A stretch of DNA of 64,000 bases from Neelides folsomi (Eukaryota; Arthropoda; Collembola; Neelipleona; Neelidae). Positions within the stretch are counted from its first letter, which is position 1; each line of letters begins with the position of its first letter. The position numbers and the translations under genes were made by a program. Below the pieces are notes generated by a model. That model had not been told where the DNA came from, ran no database searches, and saw nothing but the letters and a program-made list of their open reading frames with translations. The stretch spans positions 496,001 through 560,000 of the forward strand of contig JAQGBZ010000002.1 in NCBI GenBank assembly GCA_034687125.1. Direction: 5' to 3'. Positions 27,080 to 39,134 of the stretch are shown here, piece by piece.

Positions 27080-27349
27080 TTATGATCTATTGAAGAAATC
27101 TATGAGATTTGATTGTTTTTCATTTTTTATTATGGTCCTATTTTTGGTTTCTGGTTGTGTTTCATATTGGGGAATTGCTAAGTATTTAGCTAAGTATGTT
27201 TGATGTTGAATAAATAGGACGATTGTGAGTTTGTCCTCCGGTTCAAGTCGGTCGAACGAGTCTTGCTGTACATTCCTCATTGGACTAATTACCCCCTTGT
27301 TTTCCCATTGTAAATTTCCGCAAAGTGGGGATTCGGACACCCGCAACCA
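27080..27349 (-). CDS. Orphan open frame, protein-like
   Basis: A minus-strand frame of about 90 codons, open from an upstream TGA to the TAA at 27080, includes NVQQDSFDRLEPEDKL and ends LIDFFNRS. Its amino-acid composition is balanced and hydrophilic, unlike typical chance frames in this AT-rich DNA. It has no ATG near the start and no convincing splice acceptor. Function is unknown, and it may be a decayed or orphan exon. Confidence 0.2.
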   Translation of the reverse strand, partial: WLRVSESPLCGNLQWENKGVISPMRNVQQDSFDRLEPEDKLTIVLFIQHQTYLAKYLAIPQYETQPETKNRTIIKNEKQSNLIDFFNRS

Positions 27350-28828
27350 CACATTTAATCACAACTAAAAGAAAATCCACAAATTTGTCATTTCTTTCTT
27401 TACCCCGCAACCTCATCAACTCAATCTCAAATTGTCCGATTCAATCAAATGTTTCAAAAGTGTCCAAACAAACATTCCACAAATTCACATTTATCTAATA
27501 TATCCCTTTAAACCTTCCACAACCATTTACCAATCACAGACCTAACAATGAATCAGATGCAATTTGAACCTACGAGATATGTAATACGTAATATATATAC
27601 CTCTATGTACTTATTACATTTATACTGAAGAGAATACAAAGTGTTACAATTGATAAATATTTGTATTTTCCTTTCCATTTTAATATTTTCCCCTCATCAT
27701 TTGTTAAACAATTCCGACATTGAAAATTATAAAGTTTAAATAAGCGAGCGTTGGATTCGTTATCGTTCACATAATGTTTTCACATCCTTGAACAATTTCT
27801 TATTTATACATAAAAGTGGCCTTTGAAAATTGATACAGCGATTGAAGACTTACATATATACTTACATTATTGTAGGTAAATGTATGGTACGTTATGTACC
27901 TTAGATTTAGTATACTAATATAGTATAATATAATATGAGTATATTTGGTATAAAATATATATTGTTAAATATATGGAATGTATTTGGGATTCCTTTCTAA
28001 TCCATTCATCCTTCTCCAAATTCTCATTAACGCTCAAATTCTCGTGTCTACTTCAAATCGATTTCCTCTCAAGTTCACACAGTCCAATCATTGGTGAGTT
28101 GACAAAGCCAATGTCCCATTTGTCTACCAAATCGTGAATACCCATGTTAAATGTCAATGCGATTCCTTCTTATATCACATAAATATTATATAAGTACAGA
28201 TATTATATCCGATACTTACATACTATACAATACACTACAGTGTATTTATACGTAAATGTGTTAGTATAGTGCATGAAATATCTTACTAACTAATAGAGAA
28301 ATGTATTGAGAATTAACCAAATAGAAAAAACGATTTTAACCGCATTAAATGGTAAAAAAAGGTTATTGTTATTATACTTGTTAGAATATAATTTACCATA
28401 TATTCTTAAATTCTCCCCCAAAAGTATAAAAACTTTGAGTGAAAATGAAATCTGTTAAGTTGATTTCTTAATTGTGGTATTATAAAATTAAATTATATTA
28501 TGGATTCATTATAGTGAAGTTCCTCCATTTCATTTTCAACACTGTTTCCCAAATGGAAAGAATTAACTCTTCTGTAAAACACCATTTTGGGGATTTTTAT
28601 TTCATATGAAGGATGTAGTAGGAAATGGCAATCTAATGTGTTTATAATATGTACATACATGATGTGTATTACCTATATGAGATTGTGTATTTTATATACA
28701 ATTTCATGGATAGGTATAAACAGATATGTAAATTATATCTATGTTTGTCAATGAGTTGAAAATTAATTTCCTTAAGCAGCCGAATTACGCTACTAAAGTA
28801 AAAAGAGAATTTCTTCATCTGTCATGAA

Positions 28829-29230
28829 ATGTTAACGGCAGACGTTTTCATTCTTCCATGTGGATCTCTCAATTTTAATATGCATAAAAATATTAAATAT
28901 AGGTATATCTCACACGATCTTCTTCATAACCGTAAAAGCCAAATGGTTCGTAGGATCTTGTGGTTAAGAGACGCTTTCTCTCCATGTTATTCCATTTACA
29001 AATCTTTGTATCTCTTCACACTCCTCTTCCTCACGAATTCTAAATTCTTCATTTTAATTCATATCAAATATAAAAATCTCTCATTCATTAATGAGAAGGG
29101 TCAGATTGTTTTAAATACAATAAATATAATAAAACCAAGTTTTCATATGACACTTACGGAGGAATTACACTTACACAATTTTGAGTTCTTTTATTGTCAG
29201 TTATTCAAGATTTTCATATACCCATGTTAA
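28829..29230 (+). CDS. Orphan ORF of 133 codons, possibly spurious
   Basis: An ATG at 28829 opens 133 codons, unusually long for this base composition. The product is rich in Leu, Ile, Phe and Lys, with one or two hydrophobic stretches (LYLFTLLFL). No family is recognised, and no splice context or promoter is evident. Chance remains a realistic explanation. Confidence 0.15.
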   Translation: MLTADVFILPCGSLNFNMHKNIKYRYISHDLLHNRKSQMVRRILWLRDAFSPCYSIYKSLYLFTLLFLTNSKFFILIHIKYKNLSFINEKGQIVLNTINIIKPSFHMTLTEELHLHNFEFFYCQLFKIFIYPC

Positions 29231-32200
29231 GAAAATGAAATAAAGTTGAAGTACTAAAGTAGGAGGAAAATCGAAAGCTTTAAATATCATTTTATTTCGT
29301 TTAAAACCATAAGGATTAATTAAATCCACTTTTGAAATTAAATTGGTTACACTATTGAGGTTTAATAGGGCTGATTTAATTTAGTCATTGGGGTTTATTT
29401 TCTTATGTTGGTTGCGTTATTTATTTGTCTGTGTGGAAGTGTCGAAGAAGGCGTGAAGATTCATCACTAAAATGACGCAAGATGTGAAAGCTAATTGAAG
29501 ACGGACGGTTAATGTGGTGAAGCTCTGAGAGGGCCCAATTAAATATTTGCCATATATTTAGTAATATATCCATAATGACTATCCCTCACCTACTGGTGAA
29601 GTTTAAGGAGCAGGTGAGTTGATGAGGTGTGACGTTCATTTCTTCAGACCAACTCCCACATCTTTTCCTTATTACATAAGATGTATATCAGTCAACACTC
29701 TGGATTTTGAACAGTATTTGAAAAAAGTGGAGAATAAACCACGCATTAGATATCGATAAGGTTGAAATATTTGGAATTCAGTTCCACATGAACGTCTTGA
29801 ACATTATGGGAATGATGCAAAGAACATTTAATTCAATTATAATCCTTCTAATTGACACATATGCTCTTTTTGTACAAACATTAACGAGTTTTTAAGGTAA
29901 CGTTTTTGGTTGGTCAAAATGTTCAAATTCTTTAAATATCATATGGTAATGTAATAAATATATACTATACTAGGTATATATGTATCTGTATACATAACAG
30001 ATATATAGAGCTTTACTAAATGTTTGTATTTATGAAAGCGAATAGTAGAAGAATTGAAGTTCAATTGAATGAATGAGGAATCGGAGTTGAGGAAGAACAG
30101 AACGGAAATGATCGACCTTCCCACCCAGCGTTGTGATTTTCTCATAAAAGTAAATTAATTAAAAGGGACGAACTTGGTCTCCTTACCACACTTGGGTCAA
30201 GGTTCACTCAGTCGATGCAAATGTGTTGGTGTATATAAAATAGAGACATTTCCCTTTTAACAATTAAAATATCTAACCTGTAATGTAATTCAATTCCCAT
30301 TTTATCAATACCTATATAATATAATTGAGTTGTAAGTTATTAAAGCAGTTATTTACTTTTATAACTTACTTATAATTAATACTCACCGCTATTAAGTTAT
30401 TAAATAATACTCACCATATTTATTGTTTAAAAAGCGATTTACACTTTTAACGAAGTTCATTCCTTAAATCCTGGTTTTAAAATTTATTAGACCACTTTTA
30501 ATGATATTTAATGGTAAATGATTAGTTGGTCTTATTGGTTCAACAAGACGCTTATCATTTAGTTTTTATGGATCGTTTGAGTAAATAATGAATATGTCTC
30601 GCAATCATCATTAAAGCTGTAGTTATTAATCATTGAATATGATAGGAGATTACATAAATACGTATAGATAGCAATAAGGATGAAATATTAATGGTTGGGC
30701 CAAAACTGAATGACGCCTCTTGGAGATCTCAACTGATGGCCAAATCTCTTCCTGCTCCCCTTTATTCTTTATACGAATATACATATGTATGTACATATCC
30801 TACATAGATATGCATATAGAAGGAAAGTCAGACTGATTCTGGGACACACAAGAGGCCTTAATTGCATAAGGACAAATAGGAAAAAAATGAAAGTGTAATG
30901 GAATTTCTTTTAAATTCTTCAATTGAAGGTTCATTGTGCTTTGGAAATTCTGGATCCGATCCGAAGAATTGCCCAATTAACTTCCCAAATAAAACCCATT
31001 TCCCCATAATCATTAAAATTCATTAATCATCTAAATGTAACAGGAGTGTCTTATGCCTCAACCCACTTCCTTAAATGTAGTTCACTAAATGTAAGTAACT
31101 TTGGTTTAATTGTTTACTTGGAATAATAAATGGCAATTCATTCTTTCTGGACGGAGGAAATAATTGGAAAGACTCAAAATTGTACCTTGGAAATTCGCTT
31201 ATTTTTCTGTAGAAGAATCTTTCTCTGTTATTTTTCAATTGGCTAATTTTTTACGGACCGTTTTCAAATGAAGCTCAATTAAATTTTGAAATTTATTTGA
31301 CATATTTAACCATATGTTATAATGGATGAAGCCTAGAAATTGTGCAGATGATGTAACGTGGCTTAAAAGATGCATAGAATTGAGAGTGTTTGACATCATC
31401 ACTCACCGCTGCTGTCCAAATGTGTTTCACGAGTCTAAAACTATTACCAATTTAATTTGAATAGAAATGGAAAAGACTCAATTGGATTTTTCTTATAATG
31501 CTTTTGCATTGAAACGAAACAAACAATCTGCATTATATTTATTATTTAGATGTCATTTCACTTTGATTGAAAAACTACAACTTTGTTTCAATCCACATTA
31601 ATCATTTTTGACCAAAGAGTTCGATAATTAAAAGAGCATTAAAATTTCTATCGAGAAAAAACTTAACCTAATATTTTTTTCGCTTCATCATCATTGACTT
31701 CATTGAGGAACTTTTAATTTGAATATATGAAATATATGTATTTATATATATGGTACATATGTATATAATATGTATCGAATTTTTTTGGTCATTCATTTTT
31801 TCAATATTAATTCAACAATGTAAAAATTGTTCATTAATTTTTATTAACCCACTTTCCAATATAAAAATGGATATTTGGAGCAGATGAGAAATCTTATGAA
31901 TTTCCTCTCAGTCCAGTCACGCTCAAAGTGTCATTTTGGACAGCAAGAGACATCAAAGACGGTCGTCCTGCCGTGTAAAACATTAACAAACATTTGTGCA
32001 TTCATCAGATGCACAAACAGAAAAAAACACTCCAACTCCAAATGTTAATTGAGAAGAAAAAAAGAGTTTTCATTCATTAAAATGTAAAAGGAATATTCCA
32101 CGGAGGATTAAAATTTGGATCCAAGGAATTGTGTTTTTTGGGTGGTCAAAAAGGGAGTGGCAAAACCAATTGAGTTCAACAATCAAAATTTCAATCATTC

Positions 32201-32695
32201 TTCGCTTCACATTGTCTTCAAAATAGATTCATCCAATTACCTATCACTCATCCTTATCCTAACCTATCCTTATTAAATTACTAAATCAAACTTTTTGAAT
32301 CTATCATAATAAATAAATTTTGAAAATGCATTTTATTATAAATATTTTATATATTCAGTATATATAGTATTTTATTATTTATACCTAAATATATAAATAA
32401 TATACATTTGATACATCGTTAAGGTAGTATTCAAATACTCGAATTCGCTTGTTCTTTATTTTTTTTACTTTGTGAAGTTCTTTTGTCAATTTTCAATTTT
32501 TTTATCTTCTACAGATATTTTCATAGATAGTCATTGAAAATAAATCCATGTTTAATACTTATAAAAAGGTAGTTAATATAAGGATATTTTATACAAAAGC
32601 TTCATACATACTTACGAGTATATATAAAGTAGAGATTCATATAAGGTGTATATTTTTGAGTTTGTAATGGAATTCTATCATCCGTATCCATCACA

Positions 32696-32914
32696 TCATC
32701 CTTTTTTATTCCAACATTGTGTTTTGTATGTAAAGGAGTGAACATCAAGATGAGTCTCATCGTTTGCCTGAGTTAACTCTAATAACTTGTAAAGGATTTC
32801 CTCCATCCAAGGACATATGAGAAAAGTACGAGAAATCGTGTGTTCTTCCAACTCACGAAAGACCTCCTTCACAATTCCCATCTTCGTTCTAATACTCAAA
32901 CTCTGAACCTTCCA
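32696..32914 (-). CDS. Orphan 3'-terminal exon candidate
   Basis: A minus-strand acceptor (CCCAACACAG, ending at 32915) precedes 72 codons and a TGA at 32696. The sequence reads like a folded soluble domain: SIRTKMGIVKEVFRELEE, then ICPWMEEILYKLLELTQAND, then an end at CWNKKG. It has local G+C enrichment. No upstream partner exon was found within several kilobases. The family is not recognised. Confidence 0.3.
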   Translation of the reverse strand, partial: WKVQSLSIRTKMGIVKEVFRELEEHTISRTFLICPWMEEILYKLLELTQANDETHLDVHSFTYKTQCWNKKG

Positions 32915-35900
32915 CTGTGTTGGGGAACATTTAATGAGGAGAACACACAATACATGAATAATGTTAATTTACGGGTATAATACACATTGTCTCTTTCTTT
33001 GTTCTTCTTCGCCCTTATTTTTATACTTGGATGATGTGAAGTGGCCATTTGCATAGGTCACTTATAATGAATACCAAAATCTTACACTTGGACGCCATTA
33101 GCTAATCAAGACCAAATTCCTTTTAATTTTCATTTATTTAATAATTTTAAAATTAAAATAAACCCAGACTTCTTATGGTGGTGAGTGAGAGGAAATTCCG
33201 TTGTAAGTGAATGGAAAAAATGTTTTGATAACGAGAAGAATGGTTCTAATTAAGAATTTTTATACACGATAATTAAATCTTCTTTGTTCTTTCATTGTTT
33301 GTGCGTAAACGTTGATTATTATCAGCTTTTCAGATCCAACTTCTCCCAAGCATGTATCAAAATGCATTAAAAGTTATATAAAATCTTCATCTCAATTTAT
33401 TCCTAATTGTCATTAAATTTGATCGCCGTTTCCTATAAGTATATTAATATCGCATCCAATTATCTTTTAAATGCGTTTTAAATCAATTTTAATATCAAGT
33501 GATGTTTTATATGCACAATCAAATTAAAGTCATATGATTTCACAAGAAGCCGCTTGAATGATTCTTTTGGAGTCGTCCAACTTTTATTTATCTCTTCTCG
33601 ATTCTTAGTACGCGAATCTTTCAAAATTGAAAATTTGCATTCTGAATTGAAAACCCACGAGTTTTCCCAATCGTGTTTGCTTCTTGCAAATTTCAATGAA
33701 AAACTTGTGAATTTGAATTTGAGTGTGATGGGTTGAGGGTTTTACTAACTATTAAAACGTGTCGATTGTCTTCCCGGTGTGTTTGAAGCATTTGGAGGCC
33801 ACGTAAAGAAAAAGGAATTGGACAGTTGGACCTTCACCTCATCTTCGAGATGAGGAAAGATTCTAATTTTAGCAAGGAAAAATACCTATTATCATATATG
33901 CAGTGGTTGTGGTTAACTTGGGAAAAATATATCTATTATGTTATCTATATTTTATATATTCCCCAATTGCCAATAAAGTGTCTGTAACACATACATTATC
34001 CAATACAAATCTTCTATTCATTAATGTTCAACTCTACACGTCAATGACGCATTGAAATCCTTCACTAGACACGAATGAATAAATATATTAGCCATATAAT
34101 ATTTTTGATAGTGATGAAAGATTTCATTCAATAGTATTTAATAGTCATTTTTATAATGAAATGAATGAAGGATTTTCTTATGTTAAGAACTTGATCGTCT
34201 CATCATCACAAATGCAATTTTCATTTCAATGGAATTCCAATCACACAAATTCCTCATTGCTTCACACCACAGTCAGACCCTTGGACCTTTATATAATATT
34301 ACTTATATATTAGTAATAATTTATTCAAGTGGAAGTAGGTTCACCTAATTGTGTTTACATGACACATCAATTAAAAATTTGACTCACCGAATGTCAGATA
34401 TTCTTTTATGGGCATAAATACATTAATACTTAATTATAATCACAAATTGACACTTAATGATGCTAAAAATACTTCTAATGCCTATTTAGTAAAAGAATCC
34501 ATTATTTTATACACAAAGAACAAAACACCATTTTATGAATTATAATTATAATGATACTTAGGTAATTAGTTCCGATTTATATTAAAATGAAGCAGATATT
34601 TATTTATGAATATTTACTTCAATAAGTAGGTAGTTTGGTAGATATAAAATTGCATAGGTAATGTAAAAATTCATGATGTATTAATCGAATATTTGACATA
34701 AATCAAAATATTACTATAAAATACATTGGTATACAATAATTTATATGTATTTATACGTTTATATTATGTAATATGTATATACTGTATACTAAATATATTT
34801 TCTTATGAATTATGAGGCTTATTAAATTAGATTTTATTCCCTGACGATTCAATAATAAAATATTCACTCAATCAGTTTCTCATATAATACAAACCTTATT
34901 TGATGATAAACAATCAAAGAGTCCCAAGTGGGAGATTTGCACTAACAATAAGTTTTACTAATAAAATCTGCACAATGCTCACATGCATAGATTGGAAATT
35001 AATAATTAATCAAAACACTGTTGAGTCCTTTCTAATTATATAATCACAAACTCTTTCTCAAATGGATTTCTATTCAATGATTTAAAATCCTTTAATTGCA
35101 CAGCAAGACGAATCTATTGAAAGATTGTCTTAAGAAAAATCAACCTCAATGAAACATGTTATACTATACGACTCGAGACGCATACTTACACAGAAAGATA
35201 AAACACATGTGTTTTATATACATGTATGTTATTTCAAAAGATTCACTTCCTTCAAATTCACACATTGGTTGCTAATTGAACTAATTAATAATTATCTCTT
35301 TGTTCTTGTACACATCATCGTTTATATGAAAATAAACATTACAAAATATGAATTCCCAATATGGTTTCATATCTACCATATTTATTCAATTTTAAATAAC
35401 ATTCCGTTTTCTCTTTTAAAGACGCTTATTTCATTTATTCAAGAATTATTTTTTTATCTCTTATACCCCCAAGACATCTTAATAACTCATTTGAATCTGG
35501 CTTCATAACAACTATAATAATTCCCACGTAGTTATTACATTATATTTAATTATATGAAAATCAATGAAATGATTCAGTGAGGTGTGGTTCTTTGGTTTGG
35601 CCAATTTTAAACGTAATCTTCATTTAATTACCTATATGTAAAAACGTACATTGTAATGATCTCATATTGTGTATATCATGTAAAATATACATCAACTTAT
35701 TATTAATTAAACCATTTTAGAATATTTACTTAATATAGAAATGATAGGAATGTCATATGCGTTGTTGTAAAGATAGTTAAGATTTTACTGTCTAATAATT
35801 AAACTTGAGAAATTTGTCCATCCTTCTTGTTAGTAATTGAACAAGGGAGAAACTTATTCTTTGTATTCAATTAGAGGTAAAGTAGGATGAGGAAATTAGG

Positions 35901-36708
35901 AAATCTTTTCCTTCACAACTCACTTACTGCATAATTGTGAAGAAGAGAGATGAGGAATGTTATTGAAGCCAAATGGTTGGCGGTTGAAAAAAGGTCTTGA
36001 AGTAAATATGTATTCTTCTATTTATTTCTCCCTCCCATCTTCATCATTCTATTTTCCTACTTAATGTTTAATGTGCTGATTATCCAAGGTATAACTTGAA
36101 ATAATGTACTTTTTAGACTATGTATGGTATTTACAAAGAGAATGTCTCATAAGACATTTTGAATCAATTCAAGGTTGAGTATTTTAATGGGGCTTGAACA
36201 TTCAAAAAACCATTGTTCCATCTGTTTTCACACACAGCTTTTTATCACTTTAAATTTTTCCCTCTCCAATTGGCCAAAAACTTGGAAATTGAACATAAAA
36301 GCTAATACTGCTAAAATAATAAAAGAATTAATAGTAAGATTAATTAAGTTGGAATTAAATTACTCTAAAATTAGTAAAATTCAATTTACTAAACGTTGAA
36401 CTAACTAGCCCATCATGTATGTAAGAGACATTTACATAGCTTATACTATGTTATTCAAAACAAGTTAACTCCAAGTTTGTTAGGAGGATTATTTTTAAAG
36501 GGAATGAGTTAGGTAAGTCGGAGTAAAATATTCAGTAAAGTAGTGAGGTAGAAATGAGGTAATTTGTGAGTCAGAAAAGAATGAAAGTTTGAAGGGAAGA
36601 CGAAGGGAAATACCTTGAGAGTTAATTGTGTCAACATTTGAGGAAATTTGGAAATTTTCATTCTTCCACCCACCTTTGTTGAGATAATGTGATTTAAACC
36701 TACGGAAA

Positions 36709-36755
36709 TGGAATATCCCTATATGGAATATCCCGAATGTCCCTATATGGAATAT
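36709..36755. repeat. Short direct repeat, 16-base unit twice
   Basis: TCCCTATATGGAATAT occurs at 36716-36731 and again at 36740-36755, with further GGAATAT half-units around it. It is a small local duplication with no evident function. Confidence 0.6.
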
Positions 36756-38219
36756 ATACACAAGTACCAATTTATGCCAACTCTAATTATACACGCTCTT
36801 GAAGACTCTTTTGTTTAAATTGAAAAAATTGAAAACAAATTATAAGCGACTATACAAAACTTTATTATCCTTTTAATTTAACTTTATTATCCTTCAATGG
36901 TTAACAATTAGTGTTATTAATTATTACTATTAATTGAGTAACAAATTGTTATAAATTTCATTCATGCACTTGTTATGATCTTCCAATGGAGACACATTTT
37001 GATAATAAAACTTCTTAACCTTAACGGGATTTGCAGTTCTTCCTTAATGAAAAAATTCATCATTTTGAAGATTTTATTTGTTTATTCTTGGCCAAAGTAA
37101 TCCAAGGATTCCCGAGTTATTCAAGTATTAAAAAAATGGCTGAATTTTTTAAATATAGGATTGAAAGGAAAAGATGAGAGGAATTGAGAATTGAAAATCT
37201 TTCTCTCAATTTTCTGCCTTCACAAGTTTGTGCATGAACAATTTTTACGATTTTAGTAATGAGGTTTCATTTTGCACATAATATACAGTATACGCAATGA
37301 CATTACTTAAATGTATGTAGAGTTTAATATTCTTATGAAAACGTCATTAAAATGGTTTTTAATACGGTGAAGTATTTATCACACTCCCCAATGACCAACT
37401 CACGACGACCCACAATGTCTTTTGTGAATTGGCCACTCCACCAAACAACAAATGACCATTTTACACCAATGACGAACGATGCGTTAAAGTTACCACTTAA
37501 GATGGACAATTGGGGATATAACACTTCCTAATATTATACCTAACATTATGAAGGATACACCCAAAAGTTTCCTAACTTACTTGTCACGTCTCAATTATCA
37601 GAGTTGAAGAAATTGGAATTAAAAGTGAAATGAATATGTTTTAATGAAATTTAATTCACTTCTAAGAAAAAAGGCAATAAAGATGAGGAAAGATTTTAAG
37701 GACTTTTACAATAAATATCCACCAAGAATTTTAAAAAATTGCTCGGAGTAAATAAAGAACATTTGTCCAATGGCTGTAGCTGACTCCAATTTTATTCCGC
37801 CAAATACATTTTAAGTGTCGGAATTCCACGTTAAACCCCTGATGGGATTTCACGCTGGTCAAAGAGATTTCGTCTACTTGATTCACTTCACCGAAATAAA
37901 CTCGAATTTTCTCTGACCAAACTCCACGTCCTTTGTGAACAATGAACTCTTACTGTTCTCATTTGGCATTCATTACATTATATGCCACCATAGGTGTGGA
38001 CTCGACCCTTCTCTGCGTCATTGTCATAAGATCCAGAACAAATGCTATAAATTGGTTCCATTATATTTTCAATTCTTATTTTCCCCTTGTTTCCTCATTA
38101 TCTTCTCAATGGTGAAGGAGACAATAATTCCCTTTATTACACACAGCTATCTATTAACATTAACTCAACTAGACTTATTATACTCATATGTATGTTTGAA
38201 CACAAATGTATTGTACATA

Positions 38220-38854
38220 CACTGGACCTCGGTTAAGATCACCTTGGTTAAGATCACCCCTCGGATAAGATCACCTCTTTCTGTGTTCCCGGCATATGTA
38301 TAGGAATTGTAATGCTTTAAACCTCGGATAGTGTCACTTCGGTTAATGGCAACTTCGGTTAAGATGACCAAAATTTTTGTTCCCTTGAAACGTCAACTAC
38401 TCATAAGATCAACTTTTTGTTTCTACTGCCTTAAAACATTGTTCGACTTTATAAATTGAAGGTGAAATAGATTGATAAACAGTTATTGTTCTTAGAAGAA
38501 TACATTCTGGTGTAATTTTAAAGTTACATGTAAAATACCTATCAAAGTTGTAAAATCACTATTTTCTTTTTATATGACAAATTGAATATACTGATAGGTA
38601 AAGATAGGTCAAAATATTTTCTCAAATTGATCAAAAGCGTCAAGAACATTATACTTTCCAATGAAATAAGATTCAATATTCGCATATGTGTATACTATAA
38701 TTTGCTCAATATGTGATTTGAATAAATTAATTATCAATAATATTAATACCTACATATGTAATTACATGACTTATATCAACCTCGGTTAAGATCACCAAAA
38801 TTGATGTATCCCTTGAAGTATCCCTTGATGTATCCTCTTATCCGAGGTCCAGTG
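38220..38854. mobile_element. TA-flanked inverted-repeat element (MITE-like), 635 bases
   Basis: Terminal inverted repeats of 19 bases with one mismatch bound the element: CACTGGACCTCGGTTAAGA at 38220-38238, and the inverted CACTGGACCTCGGATAAGA at 38836-38854. A TA lies outside each end (38218-38219 and 38855-38856). Inside, the motif CTCGGTTAAGATCACC is repeated near both ends in several variants, including 38227-38275, 38325-38370 and about 38780. The ends and the TA target fit the Tc1/mariner/pogo (Tigger-like) group. No transposase frame is present, so it is non-autonomous. Confidence 0.78.
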
Positions 38855-38856
38855 TA

Positions 38857-39134
38857 CATATACTTGTAGTATATACTAGTATAAATGGTAGTATCATACA
38901 CATGGTAGTATATCCAAAGAATGAGTTGAAGATCTTTTTATCCATCAGATGCTTTACATTACAGTATAACATGTGCTATACTTTTAACTTCAATTTGAGT
39001 CATTTATGGCCCAATTTGTTAAATTGGAATTGTGTCAAAGAATTCTAAACCTTTTTTAATTTGATTTAAATAAAAAACCCTTTTAAATTGATAATAATTT
39101 CTAATGAGGTTTAAATCCTAATTTATAGACGAGG
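38857..39134. other. Upstream region of the GT92 gene
   Basis: This is short AT-rich sequence between the mobile element and the GT92 start codon. It is likely promoter or 5' UTR, or contains an intron acceptor just before 39130. No specific motif is identified. Confidence 0.4.

Larger units (their letters stand above)
21677..38219. other. Gene-poor AT-rich region of about 16.5 kb
   Basis: The start is probably 3' UTR of the REPTOR-like gene. The rest is AT-rich with short TA microsatellites (for example 22915-22930 and 23575-23590). I found no chain of exons. Several isolated islets with slightly higher G+C or open frames are listed separately (26240-26527, 27080-27349, 28829-29230, 32696-32914). 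The region could be intergenic regulatory DNA or a large intron with scattered exons. Confidence 0.45.

Noticed and set aside
35149-35508. 119-codon plus-strand frame with an ATG
   Set aside because: Rich in Ile, Leu, Phe, Tyr and His, with no splice context and no family resemblance. It is most likely chance in AT-rich DNA.
37935-38303. 122-codon plus-strand frame
   Set aside because: It begins at a GTG and runs into the inverted-repeat element at 38220. Its composition is that of chance AT-rich frames.
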